Origin: Isoptericola sp044389085
Lineage (GTDB): Bacteria > Actinomycetota > Actinomycetes > Actinomycetales > Cellulomonadaceae
Length of the DNA stretch: 64,000 nt
Reading direction: 5' to 3'
NCBI RefSeq assembly: GCF_044389085.1
Contig: NZ_JBIRXP010000001.1
Coordinates: 868,001-932,000, forward strand
Positions 32,540 to 41,321 of the stretch are shown piece by piece. Made by a program: the position numbers and the translations under genes. How positions within the stretch are numbered: the first letter of the stretch is position 1; each line of letters opens with the position of its first letter. The notes beneath the pieces were generated by a model that was not told where the DNA came from, ran no database searches, and saw only the letters and a list, made by a program, of their open reading frames with translations.

Positions 32540-33178
32540 TCATCCCCGTCGATGGGCGGCCAGCACCGCGGCGAAGCCCGCGGCGAGGCGAGGCGCGACG
32601 ACGCTCGCGTCGTCGACGTCCCCGCACACCATCGCCCCGTCGCGCAGCATCATCAGCTCGGCGGCCGCCGCCGACGGGTCGTCGGCGCCGCCGTCGCGCG
32701 CGACGGCCGCCAGGAAGCTCGTGTACCAGGCCCGGTGGCCGGCCACCGCACGGCGGACGGGGTGGGCGGGGTCGGCGAACTCGGCGCCGGCGTTGACGAA
32801 CGCGCACCCGCGGAACCGGTCGCCCCGGGCCACCTCGCCGAGGGCGCCCGCGAGCGCCTCGAGCGTGCCCTCCGCGTCGCCCGGGTGCTGCGACCGGAGC
32901 TCCTCCAGCCGCGCACGCTCCGTCGCGGCGAGCCCGTCCAGGTACGCGACGACGAGGTCGTCCTTCGTCGGGAAGTGCCGGTAGAAGGTGACCTTCGACA
33001 CCCCGGCGGCCGCGATGACCTTGTCCGCGCTCACCGCGCGGACCCCCTCGGCGTAGAACAGCGCGCTGCCCGCCTCGACGATCCGCTCGCGCACCTGCCC
33101 ACGACCCTGCCCACGACCCTGCCCGCGGGGCTGACCGGCCGGTCCGCGCGCCGGTTCCTCGGGCCTGCTGGTCTCCAT
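32540..33178 (-). CDS. TetR-family transcriptional regulator
   Basis: The 212-residue regulator starts with a Gly/Arg/Gln-rich stretch coded by short 12-bp DNA repeats. A TetR helix-turn-helix (ERIVEAGSALFYAEGVRAVSADKVIAAAGVSKVTFYRHFPTKDDL) and a ligand domain with two Cys (FRGCAFVNAG, GAMVCGD) follow. It is divergent from an ohr gene with a palindrome between them, so it probably controls ohr. This is unusual, as ohr is more often governed by a MarR-type OhrR. Confidence 0.9.
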   Translation of the reverse strand: METSRPEEPARGPAGQPRGQGRGQGRGQVRERIVEAGSALFYAEGVRAVSADKVIAAAGVSKVTFYRHFPTKDDLVVAYLDGLAATERARLEELRSQHPGDAEGTLEALAGALGEVARGDRFRGCAFVNAGAEFADPAHPVRRAVAGHRAWYTSFLAAVARDGGADDPSAAAAELMMLRDGAMVCGDVDDASVVAPRLAAGFAAVLAAHRRG

Positions 33179-33242
33179 CTGCCCAACCTCTCATGTCCGG
33201 CGCACCACGGGCGCCTGCTTGCGGCGACGGGCGCCGCGTGAT

Positions 33243-33258
33243 CTAGTAGACGAACTAG
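33243..33258. promoter_or_regulatory. probable TetR operator in the tetR-ohr divergent region
   Basis: CTAGT-AGACGA-ACTAG is a 5-bp inverted repeat, with a partial direct repeat CTAGTA, in a relatively AT-rich patch 25 bp before the ohr start. It is the only clear palindrome in the 105-bp divergent gap. Confidence 0.55.
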
Positions 33259-33283
33259 TAACTCTACCGAGAGGGCGCACATC

Positions 33284-33706
33284 ATGAGCGCGATCTACAC
33301 CGCAGTCGCCACGGCCACCGGGGACGGTCGGGACGGACGCTCCCGGACCGACGACGGGGTGCTCGACGTCGACCTCGCGATCCCCAAGGAGATGGGCGGC
33401 GCGGGCGGCGCCACGAACCCCGAGCAGCTCTTCGCCGCGGGGTACGCCGCCTGCTTCCACTCCGCGCTGAAGCTCGTCGCGCGGCGGGAGAAGGCCACCG
33501 TGAGCGACTCCGCCGTCGTGGCCGAGGTCTCGCTGCACCCGACGCCCGAGGGCGGGTTCGGGCTCGCCGTCGCCCTGCACGCCGAGCTCGGCGGCGTCGA
33601 CCAGGCCACGGCCGACGCCCTCGTCGCCGCCGCGCACCAGGTCTGCCCGTACTCGAACGCGACGCGCGGGAACGTCGACGTCACGGTCGACGCGACGATC
33701 GCCTGA
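33284..33706 (+). CDS. ohr: organic hydroperoxide resistance protein
   Basis: The 140-residue OsmC/Ohr-fold peroxidase reduces organic hydroperoxides using two redox cysteines, Cys57 (GYAACFHSAL) and Cys121 (HQVCPYSNATR), both in canonical context. ATNPEQLFAAGYAACF is the family signature. It acts in the cytoplasm as a homodimer. The divergent TetR gene and shared palindrome suggest inducible expression. Confidence 0.95.
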   Translation: MSAIYTAVATATGDGRDGRSRTDDGVLDVDLAIPKEMGGAGGATNPEQLFAAGYAACFHSALKLVARREKATVSDSAVVAEVSLHPTPEGGFGLAVALHAELGGVDQATADALVAAAHQVCPYSNATRGNVDVTVDATIA

Positions 33707-33752
33707 CGACCCGAGCGACGGCCCGGGCGGCCACCGCGTCGGCACCGCCGTG

Positions 33753-33788
33753 GGCGCCTGACGGCCGGGCCACCGACCGTCAGGCGCC
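33753..33788. terminator. bidirectional terminator between ohr and scpB
   Basis: GGCGCCTGACGG and CCGTCAGGCGCC form a perfect 12-bp stem with a 12-nt loop. It sits between the convergent ohr and scpB genes and overlaps the scpB stop codon. Confidence 0.75.
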
Positions 33789-34502
33789 GAGCCCGTCCTC
33801 CGCCAGCCCGCTGCGGAGGGCCGAGGACGGGTCCAGGGCGATCGCCTCCCCCACGTCCGGCAGGTGCGGGGCCAGCGGCGGCAGGGCGTCGAGCGACGCC
33901 CAGCCCATCCGGTCGAGGAACTCGCCCGTCGTGCCGAAGAGCACCGCCCCGGTCATCGGGTCCTGGCCCGTCTCCGCGATGAGGCCACGCGCCAGCAGGG
34001 TGCGCACCACACCGTCGACGCTGACCCCCCGCACCGCCGAGACCTGCCCGCGCGTCACGGGCTGGCGGTACGCGATGACGGCGAGGGTCTCCAGCGCCGC
34101 CTGGCTGAGGCGGGACGACTGCCCCTCGAGCACGAAGGCGCCCACGACGTCGGCCTGGGCGCGCGCCGAGTAGACGCGCCAGCCCTCGGCGCCCTCGCGC
34201 AGCTCGAAGCCCCGCGGCCGGCCGCCCGTCTCGCCCCGGTACTCCGCCGCCAGGTCCTCCAGCACCCCGGCGACCTCCTGCACGGGCCGGGAGACCCCCG
34301 CCGCGAGCCGCTCCACGGGCACCGGGGACTCCGCGACCATGAGCACCGCCTCCAGCGCCGCCGGCAACCCGCCCGGGAGGTCGTCGACGTCCACCTCGAC
34401 CTCGGCCGGCGCGCCCTCGACCTCCGACCCGACCCTCGACCCGGTCTCCGTCTCGGTCTCCGGTTCGACGGCGTCCTCGCGCTCGTCCGTCCCCTGCGTC
34501 AT
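33780..34502 (-). CDS. scpB: segregation and condensation protein B
   Basis: The 240-residue protein has an acidic N-terminus of about 40 residues. The two winged-helix domains of ScpB follow (LPAALEAVLMVAESPVPVERLA, then QAALETLAVIAYRQPVTRGQVSAVRGVSVDGVVRTLLARGLI). It joins ScpA and SMC in the condensin complex. The start overlaps the scpA stop (ATGA). Confidence 0.95.
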   Translation of the reverse strand: MTQGTDEREDAVEPETETETGSRVGSEVEGAPAEVEVDVDDLPGGLPAALEAVLMVAESPVPVERLAAGVSRPVQEVAGVLEDLAAEYRGETGGRPRGFELREGAEGWRVYSARAQADVVGAFVLEGQSSRLSQAALETLAVIAYRQPVTRGQVSAVRGVSVDGVVRTLLARGLIAETGQDPMTGAVLFGTTGEFLDRMGWASLDALPPLAPHLPDVGEAIALDPSSALRSGLAEDGLGA

Positions 34503-35509
34503 GCCACGACCTCCGTCACGCCTGCGCCACCGGCCCGGGACGCGCCCCCGCCGTCGTCCTGTCCCGGCGGCGTCCCGTCGAACTCCTCGAACCCCGCCGC
34601 GAGCGCGTCGTCGTCCTCGACGTCGGGGTCGTCGTGATCGGCGTCGCGGCTGTCGTCGCGGTCGCCGCCGGCTCCTGCCGTCCACCGCACGGTGAGCTCA
34701 CCGAGGGCGGTCGCCTGCTCGAACGCCACCCGCCCCGAGCGGAACAGCTCCAGCAGCGCGAGGAAGCGCGCCACGGCCACGAGCCGCTCCTCCCCCGCCA
34801 CGAGGGCGCGGAACGTCGCGACGTGCTCGCGCCGCAGGCGGCGCGCCACCACGCCCGCCTGCTCCCGCACGCTCACCGCGGGGGCGTGCAGATGGTCGAG
34901 CCCGACCACGGGCGGAAGCCTGGGCTCCAGGGCCTTGGCCGCCAGCTCGGCGAGGCGCGCGCCGTCGAGGGTCCACACCAGCTCCGGCAGCAGCGCCGTG
35001 AGATGCGGCTCGAGCGGGACCGACCGCGGGACGCGGCGGCCCTCGGTCTCGAGCCGCTCGGCGAAGAGCCGGGAGACCTCCTTGTACGCCCGGTACTGCA
35101 GCAGCCGGGCGAACAGCAGGTCGCGGGCCTCCAGCAGCTCGAGGTCCTCGGCGTCCTCCTCGACCACCCCCGGCAGCAGCCGCGCGGCCTTGAGGTCGAG
35201 CAGGGTGGCCGCGATCACGAGGAACTCGCTCGCCGTGCCGAGGTCCCACGACGGGTGCTCCTCGCCGCGTGCGGTCGCCTCGCGCGCGGCCTCGTCGGCC
35301 GCACGGATGTGCGCGACGAACTCGTCCGTCACGGCCGCGAGCGCCACCTCGGTGACGTCGAGCTCGTGCTTCGCGATCAGGGAGAGCAGCAGGTCGAACG
35401 GGCCGGAGAAGTTGTCGAGGTGCACCTCGAACCCCGGCCGAGACTCGGACCCGTCGGCCGGGCCGACCGCCGGGCCCTGCTCCGGGGCGACGTCAGGCGG
35501 CGTCGCCAC
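34499..35509 (-). CDS. scpA: segregation and condensation protein A (kleisin)
   Basis: The 336-residue kleisin has the N-terminal FEVHLDNFSGPFDLLLSLIAKHELDV motif, a central SEFLVIAATLLDLKAARLLP helix and the C-terminal winged helix ending GELTVRW. A disordered acidic tail of about 50 residues follows. It bridges SMC heads. The start chosen is a GTG with GGGAG 10 bp upstream. It overlaps the parA end by 17 bp, and earlier codons would extend further into parA. Confidence 0.94.
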   Translation of the reverse strand: MATPPDVAPEQGPAVGPADGSESRPGFEVHLDNFSGPFDLLLSLIAKHELDVTEVALAAVTDEFVAHIRAADEAAREATARGEEHPSWDLGTASEFLVIAATLLDLKAARLLPGVVEEDAEDLELLEARDLLFARLLQYRAYKEVSRLFAERLETEGRRVPRSVPLEPHLTALLPELVWTLDGARLAELAAKALEPRLPPVVGLDHLHAPAVSVREQAGVVARRLRREHVATFRALVAGEERLVAVARFLALLELFRSGRVAFEQATALGELTVRWTAGAGGDRDDSRDADHDDPDVEDDDALAAGFEEFDGTPPGQDDGGGASRAGGAGVTEVVA

Positions 35510-36425
35510 GGGCGACGAGCTCCCGCGCGAGCTGCCGGTACGCGGCCGCACCGGCGTGGGTCGGGGCGTAGTTCGTGATGGGCTCCGCCGCGACCGACGC
35601 GTCGGGGAACTTCACGGTGCGGCCGATGACGGTGTGCAGCAGCGTGTCGCCGAACGCCTCGTGCACGCGGGCCACGACCTCGCGCGAGTGCAGGGTGCGC
35701 GAGTCGTACATGGTCGGCAGGATGCCGTCGATCTCCAGCGCGGGGTTGAGCCGGTCGCGCACCTTCTCGATCGTCTCCACGAGCAGCGCGACGCCGCGCA
35801 GGGCGAAGAACTCGCACTCCAGCGGGATGAGCACGCCGTGCGCGGCCGTGAGGGCGTTGACCGTGAGCAGGCCGAGCGACGGCTGGCAGTCCACGAGGAT
35901 CACGTCGTAGTCGTCGAGGGCCGGGCGCAGCGCGCGGGCGAGCACCGACTCGCGGGCCACCTCGCCGACCAGCTGCACCTCGGCGGCCGACAGGTCGATG
36001 TTCGCGGGCAGCACGTCCAGGCCCTCGATGTTCGTGGGCTGCAGCACGTCGGTGTAGCTGACGTCGCGCTCCATGAGCAGGTTGTAGACGCTGAGGTCGA
36101 GGTCGTGCGGGCTGACGCCGACGCCCACCGAGGCGGCGCCCTGCGGGTCGAAGTCGACCAGGAGGACGCGGCGGCCGTACTCGGCGAGCGCGGCGCCCAG
36201 GTTGATCGTCGTGGTGGTCTTGCCGACGCCGCCCTTCTGGTTGCACATCGCGACGATGCGCGCGGGCCCGTGGGACGCCAGCGGCGCGGGGTCGCGGAAG
36301 TCGGGCAGGGGCCGCCCGACGACGTCGGTGCGCGGCTCCTCGGGCCCGCCGGCCGGACTGCCCGGCACGGGGCTGGTCGCGGTGACCGCGGCCGGTGAGG
36401 CGTCGCTCGTGGTCGTCTGCGTCAT
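35493..36425 (-). CDS. parA: ParA-family chromosome-partitioning ATPase
   Basis: The 310-residue protein has the deviant Walker A NQKGGVGKTTTTIN, the A' motif LLVDFDPQGAAS and Walker B VILVDCQPSLGLL, plus an N-terminal Pro/Ala-rich leader of about 45 residues. The ATG is preferred over a GTG 12 codons upstream because GGGAG lies 7 bp before it. This paralogue, found between xerD and scpA, is separate from the origin-proximal parAB and has no parB beside it. Confidence 0.92.
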   Translation of the reverse strand: MTQTTTSDASPAAVTATSPVPGSPAGGPEEPRTDVVGRPLPDFRDPAPLASHGPARIVAMCNQKGGVGKTTTTINLGAALAEYGRRVLLVDFDPQGAASVGVGVSPHDLDLSVYNLLMERDVSYTDVLQPTNIEGLDVLPANIDLSAAEVQLVGEVARESVLARALRPALDDYDVILVDCQPSLGLLTVNALTAAHGVLIPLECEFFALRGVALLVETIEKVRDRLNPALEIDGILPTMYDSRTLHSREVVARVHEAFGDTLLHTVIGRTVKFPDASVAAEPITNYAPTHAGAAAYRQLARELVARGDAA

Positions 36426-36535
36426 GGTGTCGCTCCCGAGTCCCTCGCTCACCTGCGTCACGCTACCCCAGGGCCTCCCGGGGCCAGGGCGGCACGCCGG
36501 GCGCGCCGCCCTTCCGCCCGGACCGCCGCAAGGGC

Positions 36536-37543
36536 TCAGCCGAGGGCTCGGGGGTGGGCGGCGGCGTAGACCTCGCGCAGCGCGTCGCGCGTCACCATCG
36601 TGTAGATCTGCGTGGTCGTCACCGAGGCGTGCCCCAGCAGCTCCTGCACCACGCGCACGTCCGCCCCGCCGGCGAGCAGGTGGGTGGCGAACGAGTGCCG
36701 CAGCGTGTGCGGCGACACGTGCTGGGTCAGCCCCGCGTCCTCCGCCGCGCCCTGCAGCACCGACCAGGCGCTCTGTCGCGACAGGCGCGCGCCGCGCGTG
36801 TTGAGGAACAGCGCCGGGGTCCCGCGGCCCGCCGCCGCGAGCGCCGCCCGCGCCCGCACCAGGTACGCCTCCAGCGCCGTGCGCGCGTACGACCCGACCG
36901 GCACGACGCGCTCCTTATCCCCCTTGCCGCGCAGGCGGACGGACCCCGCGCGCGGCACGCCGTCGTCGTCGGGAGCGCCGCCGCGCCCGCCCTCGGCGTC
37001 GAGGAGACCGTCGACGTCGTCGACGTCGAGCCCGACCACCTCGCTGATCCGGCCGCCGGTGGAGTAGAGCAGCTCGAGCAGCGCCCGGTCGCGCAGCGGC
37101 ACCGGGCCGTCCCCGGCGCCCGCCGCGTCGAGCAGGCGGGCCACCTCGTCGATCGACAGCGCGTGCGGCAGCCGCCGCAGCGCGCTCGGGGCGTGCACCT
37201 GCGACGCCGGGTCGGCGCTCGTGGTGCCCTCGGCGTGAGCGAACCGGTGCCAGCCACGGACCGCCGCGAGCGCGCGCGCCGTCGACGACGGGGAGAGCGG
37301 CGCCCCGCCGTCCGACCCCTGGCGGAGCACCACCACGTACTCCTCGACGTCCCGCTCCCCCACGTCGCCGAGCACCGAGCGCCCGGTCGCGTGCAGGTGC
37401 CGGGCGTAGCGACCCAGGTCGCGGCGGTAGGCCGCCACGGTGTTGGCCGAGAGGCCGCGCTCCACGCCGAGGTGCGCCAGGTAGTCCTGCAGCGCGGTCG
37501 CCAGGGCGGGCGGGAGGGGCGGGGCGGACGACACGTCGGGCAC
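36536..37543 (-). CDS. xerD: tyrosine recombinase XerD
   Basis: The roughly 335-residue recombinase has the N-terminal core-binding domain (LQDYLAHLGVERGLSANTVAAYRRDL). Its catalytic residues lie in STGGRISEV, the HTLRHSFATHLL box and LLGHASVTTTQIYTMV. It resolves chromosome dimers with XerC. The start is uncertain: GTG at 37,543 or 37,534, neither with a good ribosome binding site. An Ala/Gly/Asp-rich insertion lies near residue 185. Synteny with parA-scpA-scpB supports XerD rather than a mobile integrase. Confidence 0.93.
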   Translation of the reverse strand: MPDVSSAPPLPPALATALQDYLAHLGVERGLSANTVAAYRRDLGRYARHLHATGRSVLGDVGERDVEEYVVVLRQGSDGGAPLSPSSTARALAAVRGWHRFAHAEGTTSADPASQVHAPSALRRLPHALSIDEVARLLDAAGAGDGPVPLRDRALLELLYSTGGRISEVVGLDVDDVDGLLDAEGGRGGAPDDDGVPRAGSVRLRGKGDKERVVPVGSYARTALEAYLVRARAALAAAGRGTPALFLNTRGARLSRQSAWSVLQGAAEDAGLTQHVSPHTLRHSFATHLLAGGADVRVVQELLGHASVTTTQIYTMVTRDALREVYAAAHPRALG

Positions 37544-37656
37544 CGGGACATCATGCCCCGGGGCGGTGACGCCCGGGCCCGAGGCGCGGCGACGGGCGCC
37601 CGGGACGCCGGCGGCCGCCGGCGCGGAACCGGCGGGGACGGCGGGCCGCCGTGGGC

Positions 37657-38676
37657 TCAGAACGGCAGGAAGACGTCCACCGCGACGGCGATGAAGAGCA
37701 CCGTGAGGTACGTGATCGAGCCGTGGAAGACCTTCATCGCGCCGAGCTTGCCGCGCTCGGGGTGGTCCGCGCGGCGCAGCATCGCGATGACGAGCCAGAG
37801 GAACCAGCCGCCCGACACCACCGCGACCGCTGAGTAGAACCAGGACATCCCGGCGAGCGGGATCAGCGCGAGCGAGCAGGCGATCATCGCGACGGTGTGC
37901 GCGACCATCTCGACCGCCACGCGGCGGTCCGTGGCGACGACCGGCAGCATCGGGACGCCGGCGTTGGCGTAGTCCTTCTTGAACTTCACGGACAGCGGCC
38001 AGTAGTGCGGCGGCGTCCAGAAGAAGATCACGCCGAAGAGCGCCACGGCGGCCCAGCTGAGCGACTCCGTCACCGCGGCCCAGCCGATGAAGACGGGCAT
38101 GCAGCCCGCGATCCCGCCCCACACGATGTTCTGGGGCGTGCGCCGCTTGAGGATCATCGTGTAGCCGACCACGTAGATCGCGATGGCCGCGAAGGTGAGC
38201 CACGCCGCCGGGACGTTGACCAGCAGGGCGAACCACAGCAGCGACACCACGCCGAGCACGGTGGCGAACACGAGGGCCGCCCGCGGGGTGATCTCCCCCG
38301 TGGCCAGGGGGCGTCGCTTGGTGCGGTTCATCACCTGGTCGATGTCGCGGTCCAGGTAGCAGTTGAAGACGTTCGCCGACGCGGCGGCGAGCGTGCCGCC
38401 CACGAGGGTCAGCAGCACCAGCCACAGCGACGGCAGACCGCCCTCGGCCAGGATCATCGTCGGCAGCGTCGTGACGAGCAGCAGCTCGATGATGCGCGGC
38501 TTGGTCAGCGCGACGTACGCCCCGAGCCGGTCACGCCATCCGGCACCCGGCGCGCCCCCGCCCTGGTCCGCGTCGCGGCGGTCCGCCCGGTCCGCATCGG
38601 CACGCTCGCGCTCGGCCCGCACGGCCGCGCGGGTCGGCGCCTGGGGGTGGGACGTCGTGGTGCTCGTGGTGCTCAC
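37657..38676 (-). CDS. ctaB: heme O synthase (protoheme IX farnesyltransferase)
   Basis: The UbiA-family prenyltransferase (339 residues from the GTG at 38,676) has about nine membrane segments. The two prenyl-diphosphate-binding Asp motifs are NVFNCYLDRDIDQVMNRT and the DYANAGVPMLPVV loop. It adds farnesyl to heme B for cytochrome oxidase. The hydrophilic Asp/Arg-rich N-terminus of about 50 residues is poorly conserved and the start is uncertain. It is divergent from tkt, the usual actinobacterial arrangement. Confidence 0.93.
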   Translation of the reverse strand: MSTTSTTTSHPQAPTRAAVRAERERADADRADRRDADQGGGAPGAGWRDRLGAYVALTKPRIIELLLVTTLPTMILAEGGLPSLWLVLLTLVGGTLAAASANVFNCYLDRDIDQVMNRTKRRPLATGEITPRAALVFATVLGVVSLLWFALLVNVPAAWLTFAAIAIYVVGYTMILKRRTPQNIVWGGIAGCMPVFIGWAAVTESLSWAAVALFGVIFFWTPPHYWPLSVKFKKDYANAGVPMLPVVATDRRVAVEMVAHTVAMIACSLALIPLAGMSWFYSAVAVVSGGWFLWLVIAMLRRADHPERGKLGAMKVFHGSITYLTVLFIAVAVDVFLPF

Positions 38677-39085
38677 GCGCGTGCTTGTCCGTTCTCGGCT
38701 GGGGGTCCGGGGAGCTCGGGCGACGTGGGACGGTCGCCGCCTCATCGTACGCCGAGGTCAGCGTCACGGCGGCCGGGGCGACGCCCTCTGCGCTGTGAGA
38801 AATGCCCGCGCAGGCGTCATCTCCCCGGACATCCTCCGGCGGGCGCGGCGCCCCGCTCAACTGGTGGGACGAACCGTGCCGGGACAGGCGTGCCGGGAAT
38901 GCTCGGCGCTAGGGTGGTGCTGCACAACGGTGAACTGCGGGCCGTCCACCCCGGCCGGCCCCGCGCCACCGTGCCCCGCCGTCGCCCCCGAGGACCCCCT
39001 GCGGCGTCCGACGCGACGGCGCCCCGTACCGGCAGAGCAGCAGCAATCACCCGGGGCTCGCTCCGGGCAGGAAAGAGGCACATCT
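38677..39085. other. 409-bp divergent regulatory region between ctaB and tkt
   Basis: No gene is supported here. It must hold promoters for ctaB (leftward) and tkt (rightward). A TAGGGT at 38,930-38,935 is an actinobacterial-type -10 candidate for tkt, but no matching -35 box is clear. I see no strong palindrome. Confidence 0.45.
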
Positions 39086-41221
39086 GTGAACGCGTTCGAC
39101 CCCGTCGTCGCCCCGCTCGAGTGGAGCTCGCTCGACGACCGCGCGGTGAAGACCATCAAGGCGCTGGCGGCCGACGCCGTCGAGAAGGTCGGCAACGGCC
39201 ACCCCGGCACCGCCATCTCCCTGGCACCCGCCGCGTACCTGCTGTTCGGCAAGACGATGCGGCACGACCCCTCCGACCCGCACTGGGTCGGTCGTGACCG
39301 GTTCGTCCTCTCCGCGGGCCACTCCTCGCTCACGCTGTACCTGCAGCTGTTCCTCTCCGGCTACGGCATGGAGCTGGACGACCTCGAGGCGCTGCGCACC
39401 TGGGGCTCGCAGACCCCCGGCCACCCCGAGTACCGGCACACCCCCGGCGTCGAGATCACCACCGGCCCGCTCGGCCAGGGCCTCGCCTCCGCCGTCGGCA
39501 TGGCGTTCGCGGCCCGCCGCGAGCGGGGTCTGCTGGACCCCGACGCCGCGCCCGGCGAGTCGCCGTTCGACCACCACGTGTACGTCATCGCCTCCGACGG
39601 CGACCTGCAGGAGGGCGTCACCTCCGAGGCGTCGTCGCTCGCCGGCACGCAGAAGCTCGGCAACCTCGTGGTGATCTGGGACGACAACAAGATCTCCATC
39701 GAGGACGACACGGACATCGCGTTCACCGAGGACACCCTCGCGCGCTACGCCGCGTACGGCTGGCACACCCAGCGGGTGGACTGGACGCAGGGCGGCACCG
39801 GCTACGCCGAGGACGTCGACGCGCTCGCCGCGGCCATCGCGGCCGCGAAGGCCGAGACCGACCGCCCGTCGTTCATCGCGCTGCGCACCATCATCGGCTG
39901 GCCGTCGCCCACCAAGCAGAACACCGGCGGCATCCACGGCTCCGCGATGGGCGCCGACGAGGTCGCGGGCCTCAAGGTCGCGCTCGGGCTGGACCCGGAG
40001 GCCACGTTCGCGGTCGACGACGAGGTCCTCGAGTACACCCGCGACGTCGCCGGGCGCCAGGCCGACCAGCGCGCCGCCTGGGACCGCTCGTACGAGGCGT
40101 GGCGCACCGCCGCCCCGGAGCGCGCCGCCCTGCTCGACCGCCTCGCCGCGCACGAGCTGCCCGCCGGCTGGACCGACGAGCTGCCCGTCTTCGAGGCCTC
40201 CGAGAAGGGTGTCGCCACCCGCGCCGCCTCCGGCAAGGTGCTCACCGCGCTCAAGGACGTGCTGCCCGAGCTGTGGGGCGGCTCCGCCGACCTCGCCGGC
40301 TCGAACAACACCACGATGGACGGCGAGCCGTCGTTCATCCCCGTCGAGCACGCGACCAAGAAGTTCCCGGGCAACCCCTACGGGCGCACCCTGCACTTCG
40401 GCATCCGCGAGCACGGCATGGGCGCGATCCTCAACGGCATCGTGCTGCACGGTCTCACCCGCCCGTACGGCGGCACCTTCCTGCAGTTCGCGGACTACAT
40501 GCGCGCCTCGGTGCGCCTCGCGGCGCTCATGGAGATCCCGACGACGTTCGTGTGGACCCACGACTCCATCGGCCTGGGCGAGGACGGCCCCACGCACCAG
40601 CCCGTCGAGCACCTCGCCGCGCTGCGCGCCATCCCCGGCCTCGACGTCGTGCGCCCCGCGGACGCGAACGAGACCGCCTGGGCCTGGCGCGGCATCCTCG
40701 AGAACACGGCCAACCCCGCCGGCATCGTGCTCACCCGCCAGAACGTCCCGACGTTCCCGCGCGGCACCGACGGCTTCGCCGGCGCCGAGGGCACCCTCAA
40801 GGGCGCGTACACGCTGCTGGACGCGACGAACGACGAGACCGGCGCACCCGACGTCGTCCTCGTCGGCACCGGCTCCGAGGTGCAGCTCGCCGTCCAGGCG
40901 CGCGAGCAGCTCGCCGCCGAGGGGATCGCCGCCCGCGTCGTGTCCATGCCGAGCCGCGAGTGGTTCGACAAGCAGGACGCCGCGTACCGCGAGTCGGTGC
41001 TCCCGTCCGCGGTGAAGGCGCGCGTCTCCGTCGAGGCGGGCGTCGCCCAGGGCTGGCGCGACGTGGTCGGTGACGCCGGCCGCAGCGTCTCGCTCGAGCA
41101 TTACGGAGCGTCGGCCGACTACCAGACGCTGTACCGGGAGTTCGGGATCACGGCGGAGGCCGTCGCGGCCGCCGCCCGGGAGTCGCTCGCCGCCGTGCGC
41201 GGCGCTGGCGACGCCGCCTGA
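39086..41221 (+). CDS. tkt: transketolase
   Basis: The 711-residue thiamine-diphosphate enzyme moves two-carbon units in the pentose-phosphate pathway. It has the Pyr-binding start KVGNGHPGTAISLAP, the ThDP motif SDGDLQEGVTSEASSL...WDDN and LHFGIREHGMGAILNG with the catalytic Glu. The C-terminal GTGSEVQLA region is also present. The start is a GTG behind GAGG. It begins the tkt-tal-zwf-opcA-pgl cluster, typical of actinobacteria. Confidence 0.97.
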   Translation: MNAFDPVVAPLEWSSLDDRAVKTIKALAADAVEKVGNGHPGTAISLAPAAYLLFGKTMRHDPSDPHWVGRDRFVLSAGHSSLTLYLQLFLSGYGMELDDLEALRTWGSQTPGHPEYRHTPGVEITTGPLGQGLASAVGMAFAARRERGLLDPDAAPGESPFDHHVYVIASDGDLQEGVTSEASSLAGTQKLGNLVVIWDDNKISIEDDTDIAFTEDTLARYAAYGWHTQRVDWTQGGTGYAEDVDALAAAIAAAKAETDRPSFIALRTIIGWPSPTKQNTGGIHGSAMGADEVAGLKVALGLDPEATFAVDDEVLEYTRDVAGRQADQRAAWDRSYEAWRTAAPERAALLDRLAAHELPAGWTDELPVFEASEKGVATRAASGKVLTALKDVLPELWGGSADLAGSNNTTMDGEPSFIPVEHATKKFPGNPYGRTLHFGIREHGMGAILNGIVLHGLTRPYGGTFLQFADYMRASVRLAALMEIPTTFVWTHDSIGLGEDGPTHQPVEHLAALRAIPGLDVVRPADANETAWAWRGILENTANPAGIVLTRQNVPTFPRGTDGFAGAEGTLKGAYTLLDATNDETGAPDVVLVGTGSEVQLAVQAREQLAAEGIAARVVSMPSREWFDKQDAAYRESVLPSAVKARVSVEAGVAQGWRDVVGDAGRSVSLEHYGASADYQTLYREFGITAEAVAAAARESLAAVRGAGDAA

Positions 41222-41321
41222 GCGCTCGTAGATTCCCAGGGTGGGGCGTCGCCCGGCGGCGCCCCACCCGGCCCTCGTCGAGACATCGCCGGCGGGGGTC
41301 TCCGACCTGGAAGGACGTCCG

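Noticed and set aside
35493..36425. Plasmid-type or origin-proximal parA
   Set aside because: There is no parB or parS-like repeat beside it, and the scpA/scpB/xerD context is that of the chromosomal soj-like paralogue.
36536..37543. xerD as integrase of a second mobile element
   Set aside because: No attachment repeats or cargo are nearby, and it sits in the conserved xerD-parA-scpA-scpB order.
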